The translations under genes and the position numbers were made by a program. A DNA stretch of 64,000 bases from Dyella silvatica (GTDB lineage Bacteria; Pseudomonadota; Gammaproteobacteria; Xanthomonadales; Rhodanobacteraceae). The stretch is taken from assembly GCF_026283955.1 (NCBI RefSeq), contig NZ_JAPDPE010000001.1:87913-151912 (forward strand), read 5' to 3'. Below are positions 7,774 through 16,087 of the stretch, in pieces (the stretch's first letter is position 1; every line of letters starts with the position of its first letter). Under the pieces are notes generated by a model that saw only the letters and a program-made list of their open reading frames with translations, searched no databases and had not been told where the DNA came from.

Positions 7774-8784
7774 TTACGGCATCCGGTCGATGGGGAGGGT
7801 TTTGTCGTTGTCGTCGTGCCAGCGCTGGATCGTCTTGGGCACGCGCGTTTTCCAGTCCGGCACATTGGTGTAATAGCGCATGCGCACCTGATTCTTGGCG
7901 TCGAACACCAGCAGGCCGATCCACAACTGCTCGCCGTGACTCATCACGATGGCCGCAGTGGTGTTGGCGATGCCGCGCACGAAATAGGTGCCGACCGTTG
8001 CACCCAGGTGGTCCAGGTCGTCCGCCGTGCTGCTCAGGTTCACCGTGTCCAGCAGGGTGCCGTAGTCTTTGCCCAGCAATTGGCGTGCGGCCAAATCCTG
8101 CGCTGGTTGGTCCAGCACCTTGAGGCTGAGCAGAGTGGGGGCGGGCTTGGCCTCGGCGATCGCGACGGGGACATAGTCGCCACCGTAGCCGACCCCGATG
8201 GCGGCTCCGCAGTCGGCGTCGTTTTGGTTCACCGCCAATCGCTGGCCGCGTAGCTGGAACGCCAGTACGCAGCGGTCGTCAGGATGCGCTTGACCTTGCT
8301 GGCCGTTCACCAGCAACTGGCCGGTGACGCTGCTTACGTGTGCTCCGTTGAAGGCCTGGATAGAGAAGTTCAGTCGCGGCAGGTCGCCCCACAGCAGCAA
8401 GTCGGCACCGACGCTGGGATTGTTGCTGTTGAGTGTCCAGCGCTGTTGCCAGCGCATCGGATCCGGCGCCTGCATGCCCTTGCCAGCTGCCAAGGCACTC
8501 AGGCGCTGATGGTAGTTCCAGGTCAGGCAGGTCTTGTCGTCGTTGCAGGCGTCACGCTGCTTGAGCCAGTTGCGTTGCACGCGCAGCAGTGCCGCGTCGC
8601 CTGGCGTGGCCGCCATCGCCTGGTGGAAAGCGCTGGCTAGCTGGCTATCGAGTTGGGATAGAGCCGGGTCGGCGCAAACGGTTTTCTCGACGGTGGACTG
8701 CGCCTTGTGGCAGTCGAAGCCGGCGGCATGGGCGAACAGAGGCAGGGCGAGCAGGACCGCGGCGGTCCAGGGCAGCAGGCGCAT
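7774..8784 (-). CDS. Exported protein with LprI-like (DUF1311) N-terminal domain
   Basis: 336 residues from ATG 8784, with GGAG about 8 nt upstream. The signal peptide MRLLPWTAAVLLALPLFAHA is followed by a Cys-rich domain (FDCHKAQSTVEKTVCAD...LDSQL...NWLKQRDAC) matching the LprI/DUF1311 pattern, whose founder is a lysozyme inhibitor lipoprotein. The rest (residues about 110-336) is an unrecognised beta-rich domain. It has no lipobox, so it is probably periplasmic. It starts 3 nt after the stop of the hydrolase gene and is probably co-transcribed with it. Confidence 0.75.
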   Translation of the reverse strand: MRLLPWTAAVLLALPLFAHAAGFDCHKAQSTVEKTVCADPALSQLDSQLASAFHQAMAATPGDAALLRVQRNWLKQRDACNDDKTCLTWNYHQRLSALAAGKGMQAPDPMRWQQRWTLNSNNPSVGADLLLWGDLPRLNFSIQAFNGAHVSSVTGQLLVNGQQGQAHPDDRCVLAFQLRGQRLAVNQNDADCGAAIGVGYGGDYVPVAIAEAKPAPTLLSLKVLDQPAQDLAARQLLGKDYGTLLDTVNLSSTADDLDHLGATVGTYFVRGIANTTAAIVMSHGEQLWIGLLVFDAKNQVRMRYYTNVPDWKTRVPKTIQRWHDDNDKTLPIDRMP

Positions 8785-8786
8785 GT

Positions 8787-9473
8787 TCAACTCCGTGAGG
8801 GGGGGAGCCATTCGCGTACGGCGTGCTTTACGGCGCCGCGTAAATCCATCAACCGGCGATGGAAAAAATGGCTGGTTTCCGGCATGCGTATCAGCTCGGG
8901 CGGATCCTGCATGCTGTCGATCCAGTCGAAGACGGCCTGTGGTTCGACCACTTCGTCTTCCTCACCTTGCACCACCAGCCAGGGGCTGGTCGGCAGCTCG
9001 ATGGTTTCGAACGGCCAGCGCCCGGCCGGAGGCGCAATGCTGATCAGCGCATCGGCGCGCAAGCGTACCGCGTTGCGAATCGTCACATAGCTGCCGAACG
9101 AGAACCCGGCCAGCCATAAAGCATCGCTGGGGCGCACGCGGCGCACCCAGTCGACCACGGCGGCAAGATCATCGCCCTCGCCGTTGCCGTCGTCGAAGCT
9201 GCCCTCAGAGTCGCCGGTGCCGCGAAAATTGAAGCGCACGGTGTCCAGGCCGGATTCGCGCAGGGCGCGCTCGACCATGGTCACCACTTTGTTATGCATG
9301 GTGCCGCCTTGCAGCGGGTGGGGATGGCAGATGATGGCCACGCCACGGCGCGCGGTCGGAGGTTCGGCGACATCGCTAATGGTTTCGAGCTTGCCGGATG
9401 GGCCGGAGAGCGTGAAGCTGGCCGCTTGTTCGGGGAAACCGGCGGGATCGGCGGGGAGCGCGATGGGATTCAT
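8787..9473 (-). CDS. Alpha/beta hydrolase, YsgA/dienelactone-hydrolase-like
   Basis: 228 residues from ATG 9473. Features of the fold: HPHPLQGGTMHNKV after strand 3, RFNFRGTGDSEG, nucleophile elbow GFSFGSY (Ser), acid-loop candidate GEEDEVV and catalytic His in ETSHFFHRR. HPHPLxGG...NF/RGxG is typical of small cytosolic alpha/beta hydrolases such as the OsmC-linked and YcjY types. The substrate is unknown. The open frame extends upstream across acpH, but that part is antisense and is excluded. Confidence 0.85.
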   Translation of the reverse strand: MNPIALPADPAGFPEQAASFTLSGPSGKLETISDVAEPPTARRGVAIICHPHPLQGGTMHNKVVTMVERALRESGLDTVRFNFRGTGDSEGSFDDGNGEGDDLAAVVDWVRRVRPSDALWLAGFSFGSYVTIRNAVRLRADALISIAPPAGRWPFETIELPTSPWLVVQGEEDEVVEPQAVFDWIDSMQDPPELIRMPETSHFFHRRLMDLRGAVKHAVREWLPPSRS

Positions 9474-9515
9474 GCGGCGAATGATAACTGGCCGATCCCC
9501 ATGTGGGGGTGATGG

Positions 9516-10103
9516 GTGAATTATCTGGCGCATACCTTGTTGGCAGGCGATGACGAGTGGCTGCAACTGGGCGGCCTGATGGGCGATTTTGTGCGCGGCC
9601 AGCCCGACCCGGCGTTGCCGCCGCGGCTGATCACCGGCATCCGCCTGCATCGCGCCATCGATGTATATACCGACAGCCATCCCGAGGTGCAGGCTGCGCG
9701 GGCCTTGCTGCCGCCGCCGTATCGACGTTACGCGGGCATCTTGCTGGATATGTGGTTCGATCATTGCCTGGCGCGCGATTTCGCGCATTGGAGCCAGCAG
9801 CCGCTGGCTGCGTTCTCGAGCCGGCTGCGTGAATTGCTGCATCGACAGGATGCCTGGTTGCCGGCGGAGTTGCGCCGGTTTCGCCACTATATGGATGCCC
9901 ATGGCCTGCCTGCGGCTTACGCGGAGCGCGAGGAGATCGGCCTGGCCTTGACCGGTATTTCGCAGCGCCTGAGCCGGGCCAATCCATTGGCCAGCGCGTT
10001 GCCGGTACTGATCGAGCAGGCGCTGCCCCTGCAGGCGCACTTCGAGGCGTTCTTTCCGACATTGCAGGATTTTGCGCAACGCTGGAAGCACGACGCGGGC
10101 TAG
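9516..10103 (+). CDS. acpH: Acyl carrier protein phosphodiesterase (AcpH/DUF479)
   Basis: 195 residues beginning at GTG 9516 (MNYLAHTLLAG), which matches the conserved start of AcpH. Further family features are GGLMGDFVRG, the HRAIDVYTDSHP helix, and LDMWFDHCLARDF, whose Asp and His residues fit the HD-like metal site. The enzyme removes 4'-phosphopantetheine from ACP. It is divergent from the hydrolase gene with 42 bp between starts. Confidence 0.92.
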   Translation: MNYLAHTLLAGDDEWLQLGGLMGDFVRGQPDPALPPRLITGIRLHRAIDVYTDSHPEVQAARALLPPPYRRYAGILLDMWFDHCLARDFAHWSQQPLAAFSSRLRELLHRQDAWLPAELRRFRHYMDAHGLPAAYAEREEIGLALTGISQRLSRANPLASALPVLIEQALPLQAHFEAFFPTLQDFAQRWKHDAG

Positions 10104-10140
10104 GGGTTTTTCACATCACGCATACAACCCCGCAGATACA

Positions 10141-10166
10141 ACAACGCCGCTTAAAAGCGGCGTTGT
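10141..10166. terminator. Bidirectional hairpin between acpH and cytochrome c5 gene
   Basis: A perfect inverted repeat, ACAACGCCGCTT/AAGCGGCGTTGT with a minimal loop, lies between two convergent genes (stops at 10103 and 10204). No clear T-run is present on either side, so it may act as a two-way terminator or 3'-end stabiliser. Confidence 0.65.
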
Positions 10167-10203
10167 GAGTACAGCTACCGAACAGTGCTTACTTGAAGCG
10201 AAC

Positions 10204-10737
10204 TTACTTGGACTGGTCGGTCATCCAATGCACAGCATTCTTCACCTGGTCGTCGGTCAGCGACGGCATGCCGCCCTTGGCCGGCATGGTGTTGCCGTCG
10301 GGGCCGTGGTAACCCTCGATAGCATGCTTGACCAGGGTATCCAGGCCTTGAGCGATACGCGGCGCCCACATGCCTTTGTCGCCGACTTTCGGCGCACCGG
10401 CGACACCGGCGGTGTGGCAGCTGTGGCAGAGGCCGTCGTAAATGGTCTTGCCGTCGGTGCTGCCGCCAAAGGCGACCTGCGAGGCGGCGAGCTTGGCGGC
10501 GGCATCTTGCGCCGCCTGCATGGCGGCACGACCGGTGTTGCCGGCGTAGACGGCACCGGCGGGCTCAATCCGCGCGGCGACCTTTTTGGCGGCCTCGGGA
10601 TTGATCTCTTTAGGCTCGTGGTCATAAATCAGCCAGGCCATGCCGATCAGAATGACGGTCAACACACTCAGGCCAGCGATCAGCATCGAGAAGCTGCGCA
10701 TGAAGCTCTGGTCGGATTTGGTCAGGGAACCGCTCAC
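10204..10737 (-). CDS. Cytochrome c5-family protein, membrane anchored
   Basis: 177 residues from GTG 10737, chosen because GGAG lies 7 nt upstream and SGSLTKSDQSF is the usual start. One N-terminal membrane segment (residues about 18-38) is followed by a linker and a single c-type haem site, CHSCH, with the axial Met probably in NTMPAKGGMPSL. Such proteins shuttle electrons on the periplasmic face in respiration. The gene is monocistronic and divergent from the RND operon. Confidence 0.88.
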   Translation of the reverse strand: MSGSLTKSDQSFMRSFSMLIAGLSVLTVILIGMAWLIYDHEPKEINPEAAKKVAARIEPAGAVYAGNTGRAAMQAAQDAAAKLAASQVAFGGSTDGKTIYDGLCHSCHTAGVAGAPKVGDKGMWAPRIAQGLDTLVKHAIEGYHGPDGNTMPAKGGMPSLTDDQVKNAVHWMTDQSK

Positions 10738-11113
10738 GCAAATACTCCAGTTAGTGGGTACGCCGAGCATCAAATGCAGGCATGCTGGATGCCGTTGCGT
10801 CGACGCCGCGTTTGCCGCATCCCCCCTCGAGTGAGGCTGGCGTTGGCAACAAGCGGCGGATTATAGACGAAGCGGGGAACAAGTTTCAGGCAGATCGTGG
10901 GGATCGGTCGATTAAGAGGGATGTCACAAAAAGCAGCAACTATTGAGGTCAAATGGCGGTCTGACGCGCCTTACCCTGCCATCGGTCATGTCCGACCCAT
11001 GTCAACCGGCATTGTCAAATCTCGTTGATCTCACCCTATTCTTGCCGCCAACGTCAGGCGCAAGCCGCGCCAGCAGGGTCAAGTGACCCGCAGTCTTCAT
11101 CCGGGAGTTCTAC
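10738..11113. other. 376-bp divergent intergenic region
   Basis: It separates the cytochrome c5 gene (minus) from the mdtA-like gene (plus) and must carry both promoters. A weak sigma70-like pair, TTGTCA (11012) and TATTCT (11037), has a long 19-bp spacer. No clear operator was found. Confidence 0.4.
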
Positions 11114-12370
11114 ATGTCGCGTTTTTGGAAGGTCGCGCTGATCGTTATCGCCGTGATCGTGGTGGGGGCGGTCGGCTTCCGGCTATTGCACAAGCCGTCG
11201 GCTGCCGCCGATGGCGGCAATCAGTCCAGCGGCCAGGGCAAAGATCAAGGTAAAGACCAGAGCAAGGACACACCGGTGCCGGTCACGGTCGAGGCCGTGC
11301 TCAAGCAGGATGTGCCGGTCTACCTGACGGCGCTCGGTACCGTGCAGGCGCTCAACACCGTGGCGGTGAATCCGCAGATCAGCGGCCAGCTGCTCAGCAT
11401 CAACTTCAAAGAAGGCCAGGAAGTGAAGAAGGGCGATTTGCTGGCGCAAATCGATCCACGCACCTTCCAGGCCACCTACGACCAGGCTTCCGCCAAGCAG
11501 CAACAGGATGAAGCCTTGCTGGCGACGGCGCAGAGCACGCTCAAGCGCAATCAGGCTCTGGTCGAAAAAGGCTATGTCGCCGCCCTGGACATGGACACCT
11601 TCCGCAATAACGTCGGACAGCTGGCCGCGACGGTCTCGGCTGACCGGGCCAGCGTGCGTTCGGCCAAGGTGCAGCTGGATTTCACCCGCATCGTTTCGCC
11701 GATCGATGGCGTGGCCGGTATCCGCAATGTCGATCCGGGCAATGTCGTCACGACGACGACGACGGTGGTCACGCTGACCCAGATCCATCCGATCTACGTG
11801 CAATTCAGCCTGCCCGAGCAGAACCTGGAGATCGTGCGTGCGGCCGCCGCTGGCGGCGGCTCGCTGGAAGTGCTTGCGCTGGACCGTGCCGACTCGCACA
11901 CCATCGCCGACGACGGCGTGCTGAATGTCATCGACAACCAGATCGACACCACCACCGGCACCTTCAAGCTGCGCTCGCAGTTCGGCAACGCCAAGAGCGA
12001 CCTGTGGCCGGGCCAGTTCGTCAATGTACGGCTGAAGGTGCATACGGTTAGCGGCGGCCTGGTGATTCCTGCCCAGGCGGTGCAGCGCGGTCCGGACGGC
12101 GACTATGTCTATCTGGTGCAAGACGACCAGACGGTAAAAATGCAGACGGTGAAAATCACCGGCGAAGTCGGCGACAGCCACGTGATGATCGGCAGCGGCC
12201 TGAGCTTGAGCCAGCAGGTCGTCACCGAAGGCCAGTTCCGTCTGAAGCCGGGCAGCAAGGTCAAGGCGCTGAAGCCTGGTGAAGTGCCGGCGCTGCCGAC
12301 CGCCGCCGAACTGGATAAAGCCAAGAAGCAAGGGCAGCAGGGCGGTGGCCGCCGTGGCGGCGGACACTGA
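11114..12370 (+). CDS. mdtA: RND efflux periplasmic adaptor, MdtA-like
   Basis: 418 residues: an N-terminal membrane anchor (residues 5-25), a Gln/Lys-rich linker, barrel-sandwich/lipoyl halves (VAVNPQISGQLLSINFKEG and VSPIDGVAGIRNVDPGNVV), an alpha-helical hairpin (about 110-190), a beta-barrel and a membrane-proximal domain. The C-terminus is Gly/Arg-rich (GGGRRGGGH). GGGAG 7 nt upstream supports ATG 11114. It links the inner-membrane pumps encoded next to an outer-membrane TolC-type channel that is not in this window. Confidence 0.92.
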   Translation: MSRFWKVALIVIAVIVVGAVGFRLLHKPSAAADGGNQSSGQGKDQGKDQSKDTPVPVTVEAVLKQDVPVYLTALGTVQALNTVAVNPQISGQLLSINFKEGQEVKKGDLLAQIDPRTFQATYDQASAKQQQDEALLATAQSTLKRNQALVEKGYVAALDMDTFRNNVGQLAATVSADRASVRSAKVQLDFTRIVSPIDGVAGIRNVDPGNVVTTTTTVVTLTQIHPIYVQFSLPEQNLEIVRAAAAGGGSLEVLALDRADSHTIADDGVLNVIDNQIDTTTGTFKLRSQFGNAKSDLWPGQFVNVRLKVHTVSGGLVIPAQAVQRGPDGDYVYLVQDDQTVKMQTVKITGEVGDSHVMIGSGLSLSQQVVTEGQFRLKPGSKVKALKPGEVPALPTAAELDKAKKQGQQGGGRRGGGH

Positions 12371-12385
12371 TAGCAGCTTAGTTTG

Positions 12386-12514
12386 TTGTAGGAGCGCAGT
12401 CTGTGCGCGAAAAACCAGCGGGGCGGTAACGCGATAAGGCGTACCGCTCCCGGTCGATCGCTGCAGGGTGGGTCCTCGTTAGAACCTATCGCGGGCCTCG
12501 GCACGCTCCTGCAA
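12386..12514. repeat. REP-like palindromic element between adaptor and pump genes
   Basis: It opens with TTGTAGGAGCGCAGTCTG and closes with the inverted counterpart GCACGCTCCTGCAA, with matching inner GCGCGA/TCGCGG blocks. This is the architecture of the TGTAGGAGCG REP/BIME elements common in Pseudomonas and Xanthomonadales, which are usually mobilised by RAYT transposases. No RAYT gene is in the window. Confidence 0.8.
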
Positions 12515-12543
12515 TAGCAACCTTTACAGCGGCACGGATACCC

Positions 12544-15500
12544 ATGGGATTTTCAACCCTTTTCATTCGCCGACCGATCGCCACCTCGCTCTTGATGGTG
12601 GCGGTGATGCTGCTCGGCATTCTTGGCTATCGCCAGCTGCCCGTGTCGGCCTTGCCCGAGATCGACGCGCCCAGCCTGGTCGTGACCACGCAATATCCGG
12701 GTGCCAGCGCCGCGACCATGGCCTCCCTGGTCACTACGCCGCTGGAGCGTAACCTCGGCCAGATCTCCGGCCTCAGCATGATGACCTCCGATTCGTCGGC
12801 GGGTCTGTCGACCATCGTGCTGCAGTTCGCGATGGACCGCGATATCGATATCGCCGCGCAAGACGTACAAGCGGCGATCAGCCAGGCGCGCGGCACCTTG
12901 CCCAGCACGCTGCCGTATCCGCCGGTGTACAACCGCGTCAATCCGGCCGATGCGCCGATCATTACCCTCAAGCTCACTTCCGACAGCCTGCCGCTGCGTG
13001 ATGTGAACAACTACGCCGACTCGATCCTGGCGCAGAAGCTGTCGCAAGTGCAGGGCGTCGGCCTGGTGTCGATCGCCGGCAATGTTCGTCCGGCCGTGCG
13101 CGTACAGGTCAATCCGGCGCAGCTGGCCAATCTCGGCCTGACCATGGAGGACGTGCGCAGCGCGCTCACGCAGGCCAACGTCAATGCGCCCAAGGGCACC
13201 TTGAATGGCGCCACCCAGTCGTACAGCATCGGTACCAACGATCAGCTGGCGACGGCGGCCGACTACAAGAACACGATCATTTCGTACAAGAACACTGCGC
13301 CGGTGCGCTTGTCCGATGTCGCGGCGGTGGTCGACGGTGTCGAGAACGATCAGCTGGCCGCATGGGCCGACGGCAAGCCGGCCGTGTTGCTGGATATTCG
13401 CCGCCAGCCGGGCGCGAACATCGTGCAGACGGTGCAGCAGATCCGCAACATCCTGCCGCAGTTGCGCAGCGTGCTGCCGGCCGATGTACACCTGGATGTG
13501 TTCGCCGACCGCACCATCACCATCCGCGCCTCGGTCGAAGACGTGCAGTTCACCCTGATCCTGACCATCTTCCTGGTGGTCGGGGTGATCTTCGTGTTCC
13601 TGCGCCGGCTGTGGGCGACCATCATCCCCTCGGTGGCGGTGCCGCTGTCGTTGCTGGGCACGTTCGGCGTGATGGCCTTTACCGGCATGTCGCTGGACAA
13701 TCTGTCGCTGATGGCCTTGACCGTGGCGACGGGTTTCGTGGTCGACGATGCGATCGTGATGATCGAAAACATCGTGCGCTATATCGAGCAGGGCAAGGAC
13801 GGCAAAGAAGCCGCCGAAGTCGGCGCGAGAGAAATCGGCTTTACCGTGTTGTCATTGACGGTGTCGCTGGTGGCGGTATTCCTGCCGCTGCTGTTGATGC
13901 CTGGCGTCACCGGCCGCTTGTTCCATGAGTTCGCCTGGGTGCTGACCATTGCGGTAACCATCTCGATGCTGGTGTCGCTGACCCTGACACCGATGATGTG
14001 CGCTTACTTGCTCAAGCCCGATGCCTTGCCCGAGGGCGATGACGTGCACGAGCGTCATGCGGCGCAAGGCAAGCAGAATCTGTGGACGCGTACCGTTGGC
14101 CTGTACGAGCGCACGCTCGACTGGGTGCTCGATCACCAGCGCCTGACCATCACGGTGGCGGCCATTACGGTGGTGGTGACGGTGTTCCTCTACATCACTA
14201 TTCCCAAGGGCCTGTTGCCCGAGCAGGACACCGGCCTGATCACCGGTGTCGTGCAAGCCGACCAGAATGTGGCGTTCCCGCAGATGGAGCAGCGCACCAA
14301 GGCGGTGGCGGACGCGTTGCAAAAAGATCCTGACGTGACCGGTGTGGCGGCCTTTATCGGCGCCGGCTCGATCAACCCCACCTTGAACCAGGGCCAGCTC
14401 AGCATTGTCTTGAAGGCGCGCGGCGAGCGTGGTGGCCTGGATGAGGTGTTGCCGCGCCTGCAAGCGGCGGCGGCGGGTATTCCCGGTGTGGCGCTGTATT
14501 TAAAGCCGGTGCAGGACGTCACCCTGGACAGCCGCGTCTCCGCGACCGAGTACCAGTACTCCATGTCGGATGTGAACTCGGCCGAGCTGAGCCAGTACGC
14601 CACCCAGATGACTCAGGCCCTGCGTCAACGCAAAGAGTTGGCCGATGTCGACAACAATCTTGCCGACCAGGGCACCGCGCTCAAGCTGACCATCGACCGC
14701 GAAAAAGCCAGCCGCCTCGGTGTGCCGGTGCAGACCATCGATGACACGCTGTACGACTCGTTCGGCCAGCGCCAGATCTCCACCATTTTCACCCAGCTCA
14801 ATCAGTACCGCGTGGTGCTGGAGGTAGCGCCGCAGTTCCGCACCAGCACGGCGCTGCTCAATCAGCTGACGGTGAAGAGCAACGGCAGTGGCGCCCTGAC
14901 CGGCAGCAATGCCACCAGCTTTGGCCAGGCGGCGTCGAGCAATTCATCGACCAGCACTGGCCTCAATGTCGCCAATACCGGCATTCTGCTGGGTGCGGGC
15001 GGCACCATTCCGCTGGCTTCGCTGGCCACCTCCGAAGTGACCAATGCGCCGCTGGTGGTCAGCCATCAGCAACAGCTGCCAGCGGTGACCTTGTCGTTCA
15101 ACCTGGCACCGGGTTATTCGTTGTCCGACGCCGTGCTGGCAGTACACGAAGTCGAGGCGCAGGTGAATTTCCCGCCGCAGGTGCGCGGACAGTTCGTCGG
15201 CAAGGCGGCCGAGTTCTCCTCCTCGCTGGGCGATGAAGTGCTGCTGCTGCTCGCCGCGGTCGTGGTGATCTACATCGTGCTGGGCGTGCTGTACGAAAGC
15301 TACATCCACCCGCTGACCATCATCTCCACGCTGCCGCCGGCCGGTGTCGGTGCGCTGCTGGCGCTGATTCTCTGCGGCATGAGCCTGTCGGTGGATGGCA
15401 TCGTCGGCATCGTGTTGCTGATCGGTATCGTCAAGAAGAACGCGATCATGATGATCGACTTCGCGATCGAGGCGCAGCGCAACGGCATGAAGCCGCGCGA

Positions 15501-15780
15501 AGCGATTCGCCGCGCCTGCTTGCTGCGTTTCCGCCCGATCATGATGACCACCGCGGCCGCCATGCTCGGTGCCTTGCCGCTGGCCCTGGGTAACGGCATC
15601 GGTGCGGAGCTGCGGCGTCCGCTGGGCGTCTCCATCGTCGGCGGCTTGCTGCTTTCACAATTGGTGACCCTGTACACCACGCCGGTGATCTATCTGTACA
15701 TGGAGCGTTTCTCCGACTGGCTGCGCCTGCGCCGCGAACGTCGCGCGCTGGCGCATGCCTCGGCCCGAGGCACGATGTGA
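12544..15780 (+). CDS. mdtB: RND multidrug efflux permease, MdtB-like
   Basis: 1078 residues, full length for an HAE1-type RND pump. The N-terminus FSTLFIRRPIATSLLMVAVML is the first helix. Large periplasmic porter loops follow TM1 and TM7. The helix-4 proton-relay pattern GFVVDDAIVMIENI has the two adjacent Asp residues, and a second helix bundle carries LLIGIVKKNAIMMIDFAI. The porter loop near residues 780-815 has a Ser/Asn/Gly-rich stretch (SNGSGALTGSNATS...SSNSSTSTG) longer than usual. It lies downstream of mdtA across a REP element and pairs with the mdtC-like gene as in MdtABC/MuxABC heteromultimeric pumps. Confidence 0.93.
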   Translation: MGFSTLFIRRPIATSLLMVAVMLLGILGYRQLPVSALPEIDAPSLVVTTQYPGASAATMASLVTTPLERNLGQISGLSMMTSDSSAGLSTIVLQFAMDRDIDIAAQDVQAAISQARGTLPSTLPYPPVYNRVNPADAPIITLKLTSDSLPLRDVNNYADSILAQKLSQVQGVGLVSIAGNVRPAVRVQVNPAQLANLGLTMEDVRSALTQANVNAPKGTLNGATQSYSIGTNDQLATAADYKNTIISYKNTAPVRLSDVAAVVDGVENDQLAAWADGKPAVLLDIRRQPGANIVQTVQQIRNILPQLRSVLPADVHLDVFADRTITIRASVEDVQFTLILTIFLVVGVIFVFLRRLWATIIPSVAVPLSLLGTFGVMAFTGMSLDNLSLMALTVATGFVVDDAIVMIENIVRYIEQGKDGKEAAEVGAREIGFTVLSLTVSLVAVFLPLLLMPGVTGRLFHEFAWVLTIAVTISMLVSLTLTPMMCAYLLKPDALPEGDDVHERHAAQGKQNLWTRTVGLYERTLDWVLDHQRLTITVAAITVVVTVFLYITIPKGLLPEQDTGLITGVVQADQNVAFPQMEQRTKAVADALQKDPDVTGVAAFIGAGSINPTLNQGQLSIVLKARGERGGLDEVLPRLQAAAAGIPGVALYLKPVQDVTLDSRVSATEYQYSMSDVNSAELSQYATQMTQALRQRKELADVDNNLADQGTALKLTIDREKASRLGVPVQTIDDTLYDSFGQRQISTIFTQLNQYRVVLEVAPQFRTSTALLNQLTVKSNGSGALTGSNATSFGQAASSNSSTSTGLNVANTGILLGAGGTIPLASLATSEVTNAPLVVSHQQQLPAVTLSFNLAPGYSLSDAVLAVHEVEAQVNFPPQVRGQFVGKAAEFSSSLGDEVLLLLAAVVVIYIVLGVLYESYIHPLTIISTLPPAGVGALLALILCGMSLSVDGIVGIVLLIGIVKKNAIMMIDFAIEAQRNGMKPREAIRRACLLRFRPIMMTTAAAMLGALPLALGNGIGAELRRPLGVSIVGGLLLSQLVTLYTTPVIYLYMERFSDWLRLRRERRALAHASARGTM

Positions 15781-15816
15781 TCTTGGGCTTTCGATGACCG
15801 ATGGCCGGATACAACG

Positions 15817-15846
15817 AGGGGTGCGGCTGGACAGCCGCACCCCTTT
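15817..15846 (+). terminator. Strong hairpin between the two pump genes
   Basis: A perfect 12-bp stem (AGGGGTGCGGCT/AGCCGCACCCCT) with a 4-nt loop ends in TTT. It follows the mdtB stop by 36 bp and could end or attenuate transcription before the mdtC-like gene. Confidence 0.6.
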
Positions 15847-16087
15847 CGGCGTCTTGGCGGCTGGCGGTCGGTGCGCCCGCGTCATGGCGGGCCATGCGCG
15901 GGCCGCCGAAAGATCAACCGTTCCGCAGGTCGGCCGTTGAATACACCACGGATTGTGAATCCGCATCTCCCGGTAGCCTCAATGGCGATACCGGCCGTTT
16001 CATGTCATCGCCATATCTGCTCTTATCAGTGCCGTCCCGGTCTGACCGGGGCGCTCATGGTGACGACTTCCGCGTAATGTTGATCGC
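15847..16087. other. Spacer upstream of mdtC-like gene
   Basis: About 240 bp without a gene. It holds a smaller hairpin, CCCGGTCTGACCGGG, near 16036. No good Shine-Dalgarno sequence precedes the ATG at 16088. A promoter may lie here, given the terminator-like hairpin just upstream, but none is obvious. Confidence 0.35.

Noticed and set aside
9474..10091. N-terminal extension of the alpha/beta hydrolase across acpH
   Set aside because: The upstream part is antisense to a clear acpH gene and has no family resemblance; ATG 9473 begins the conserved fold.
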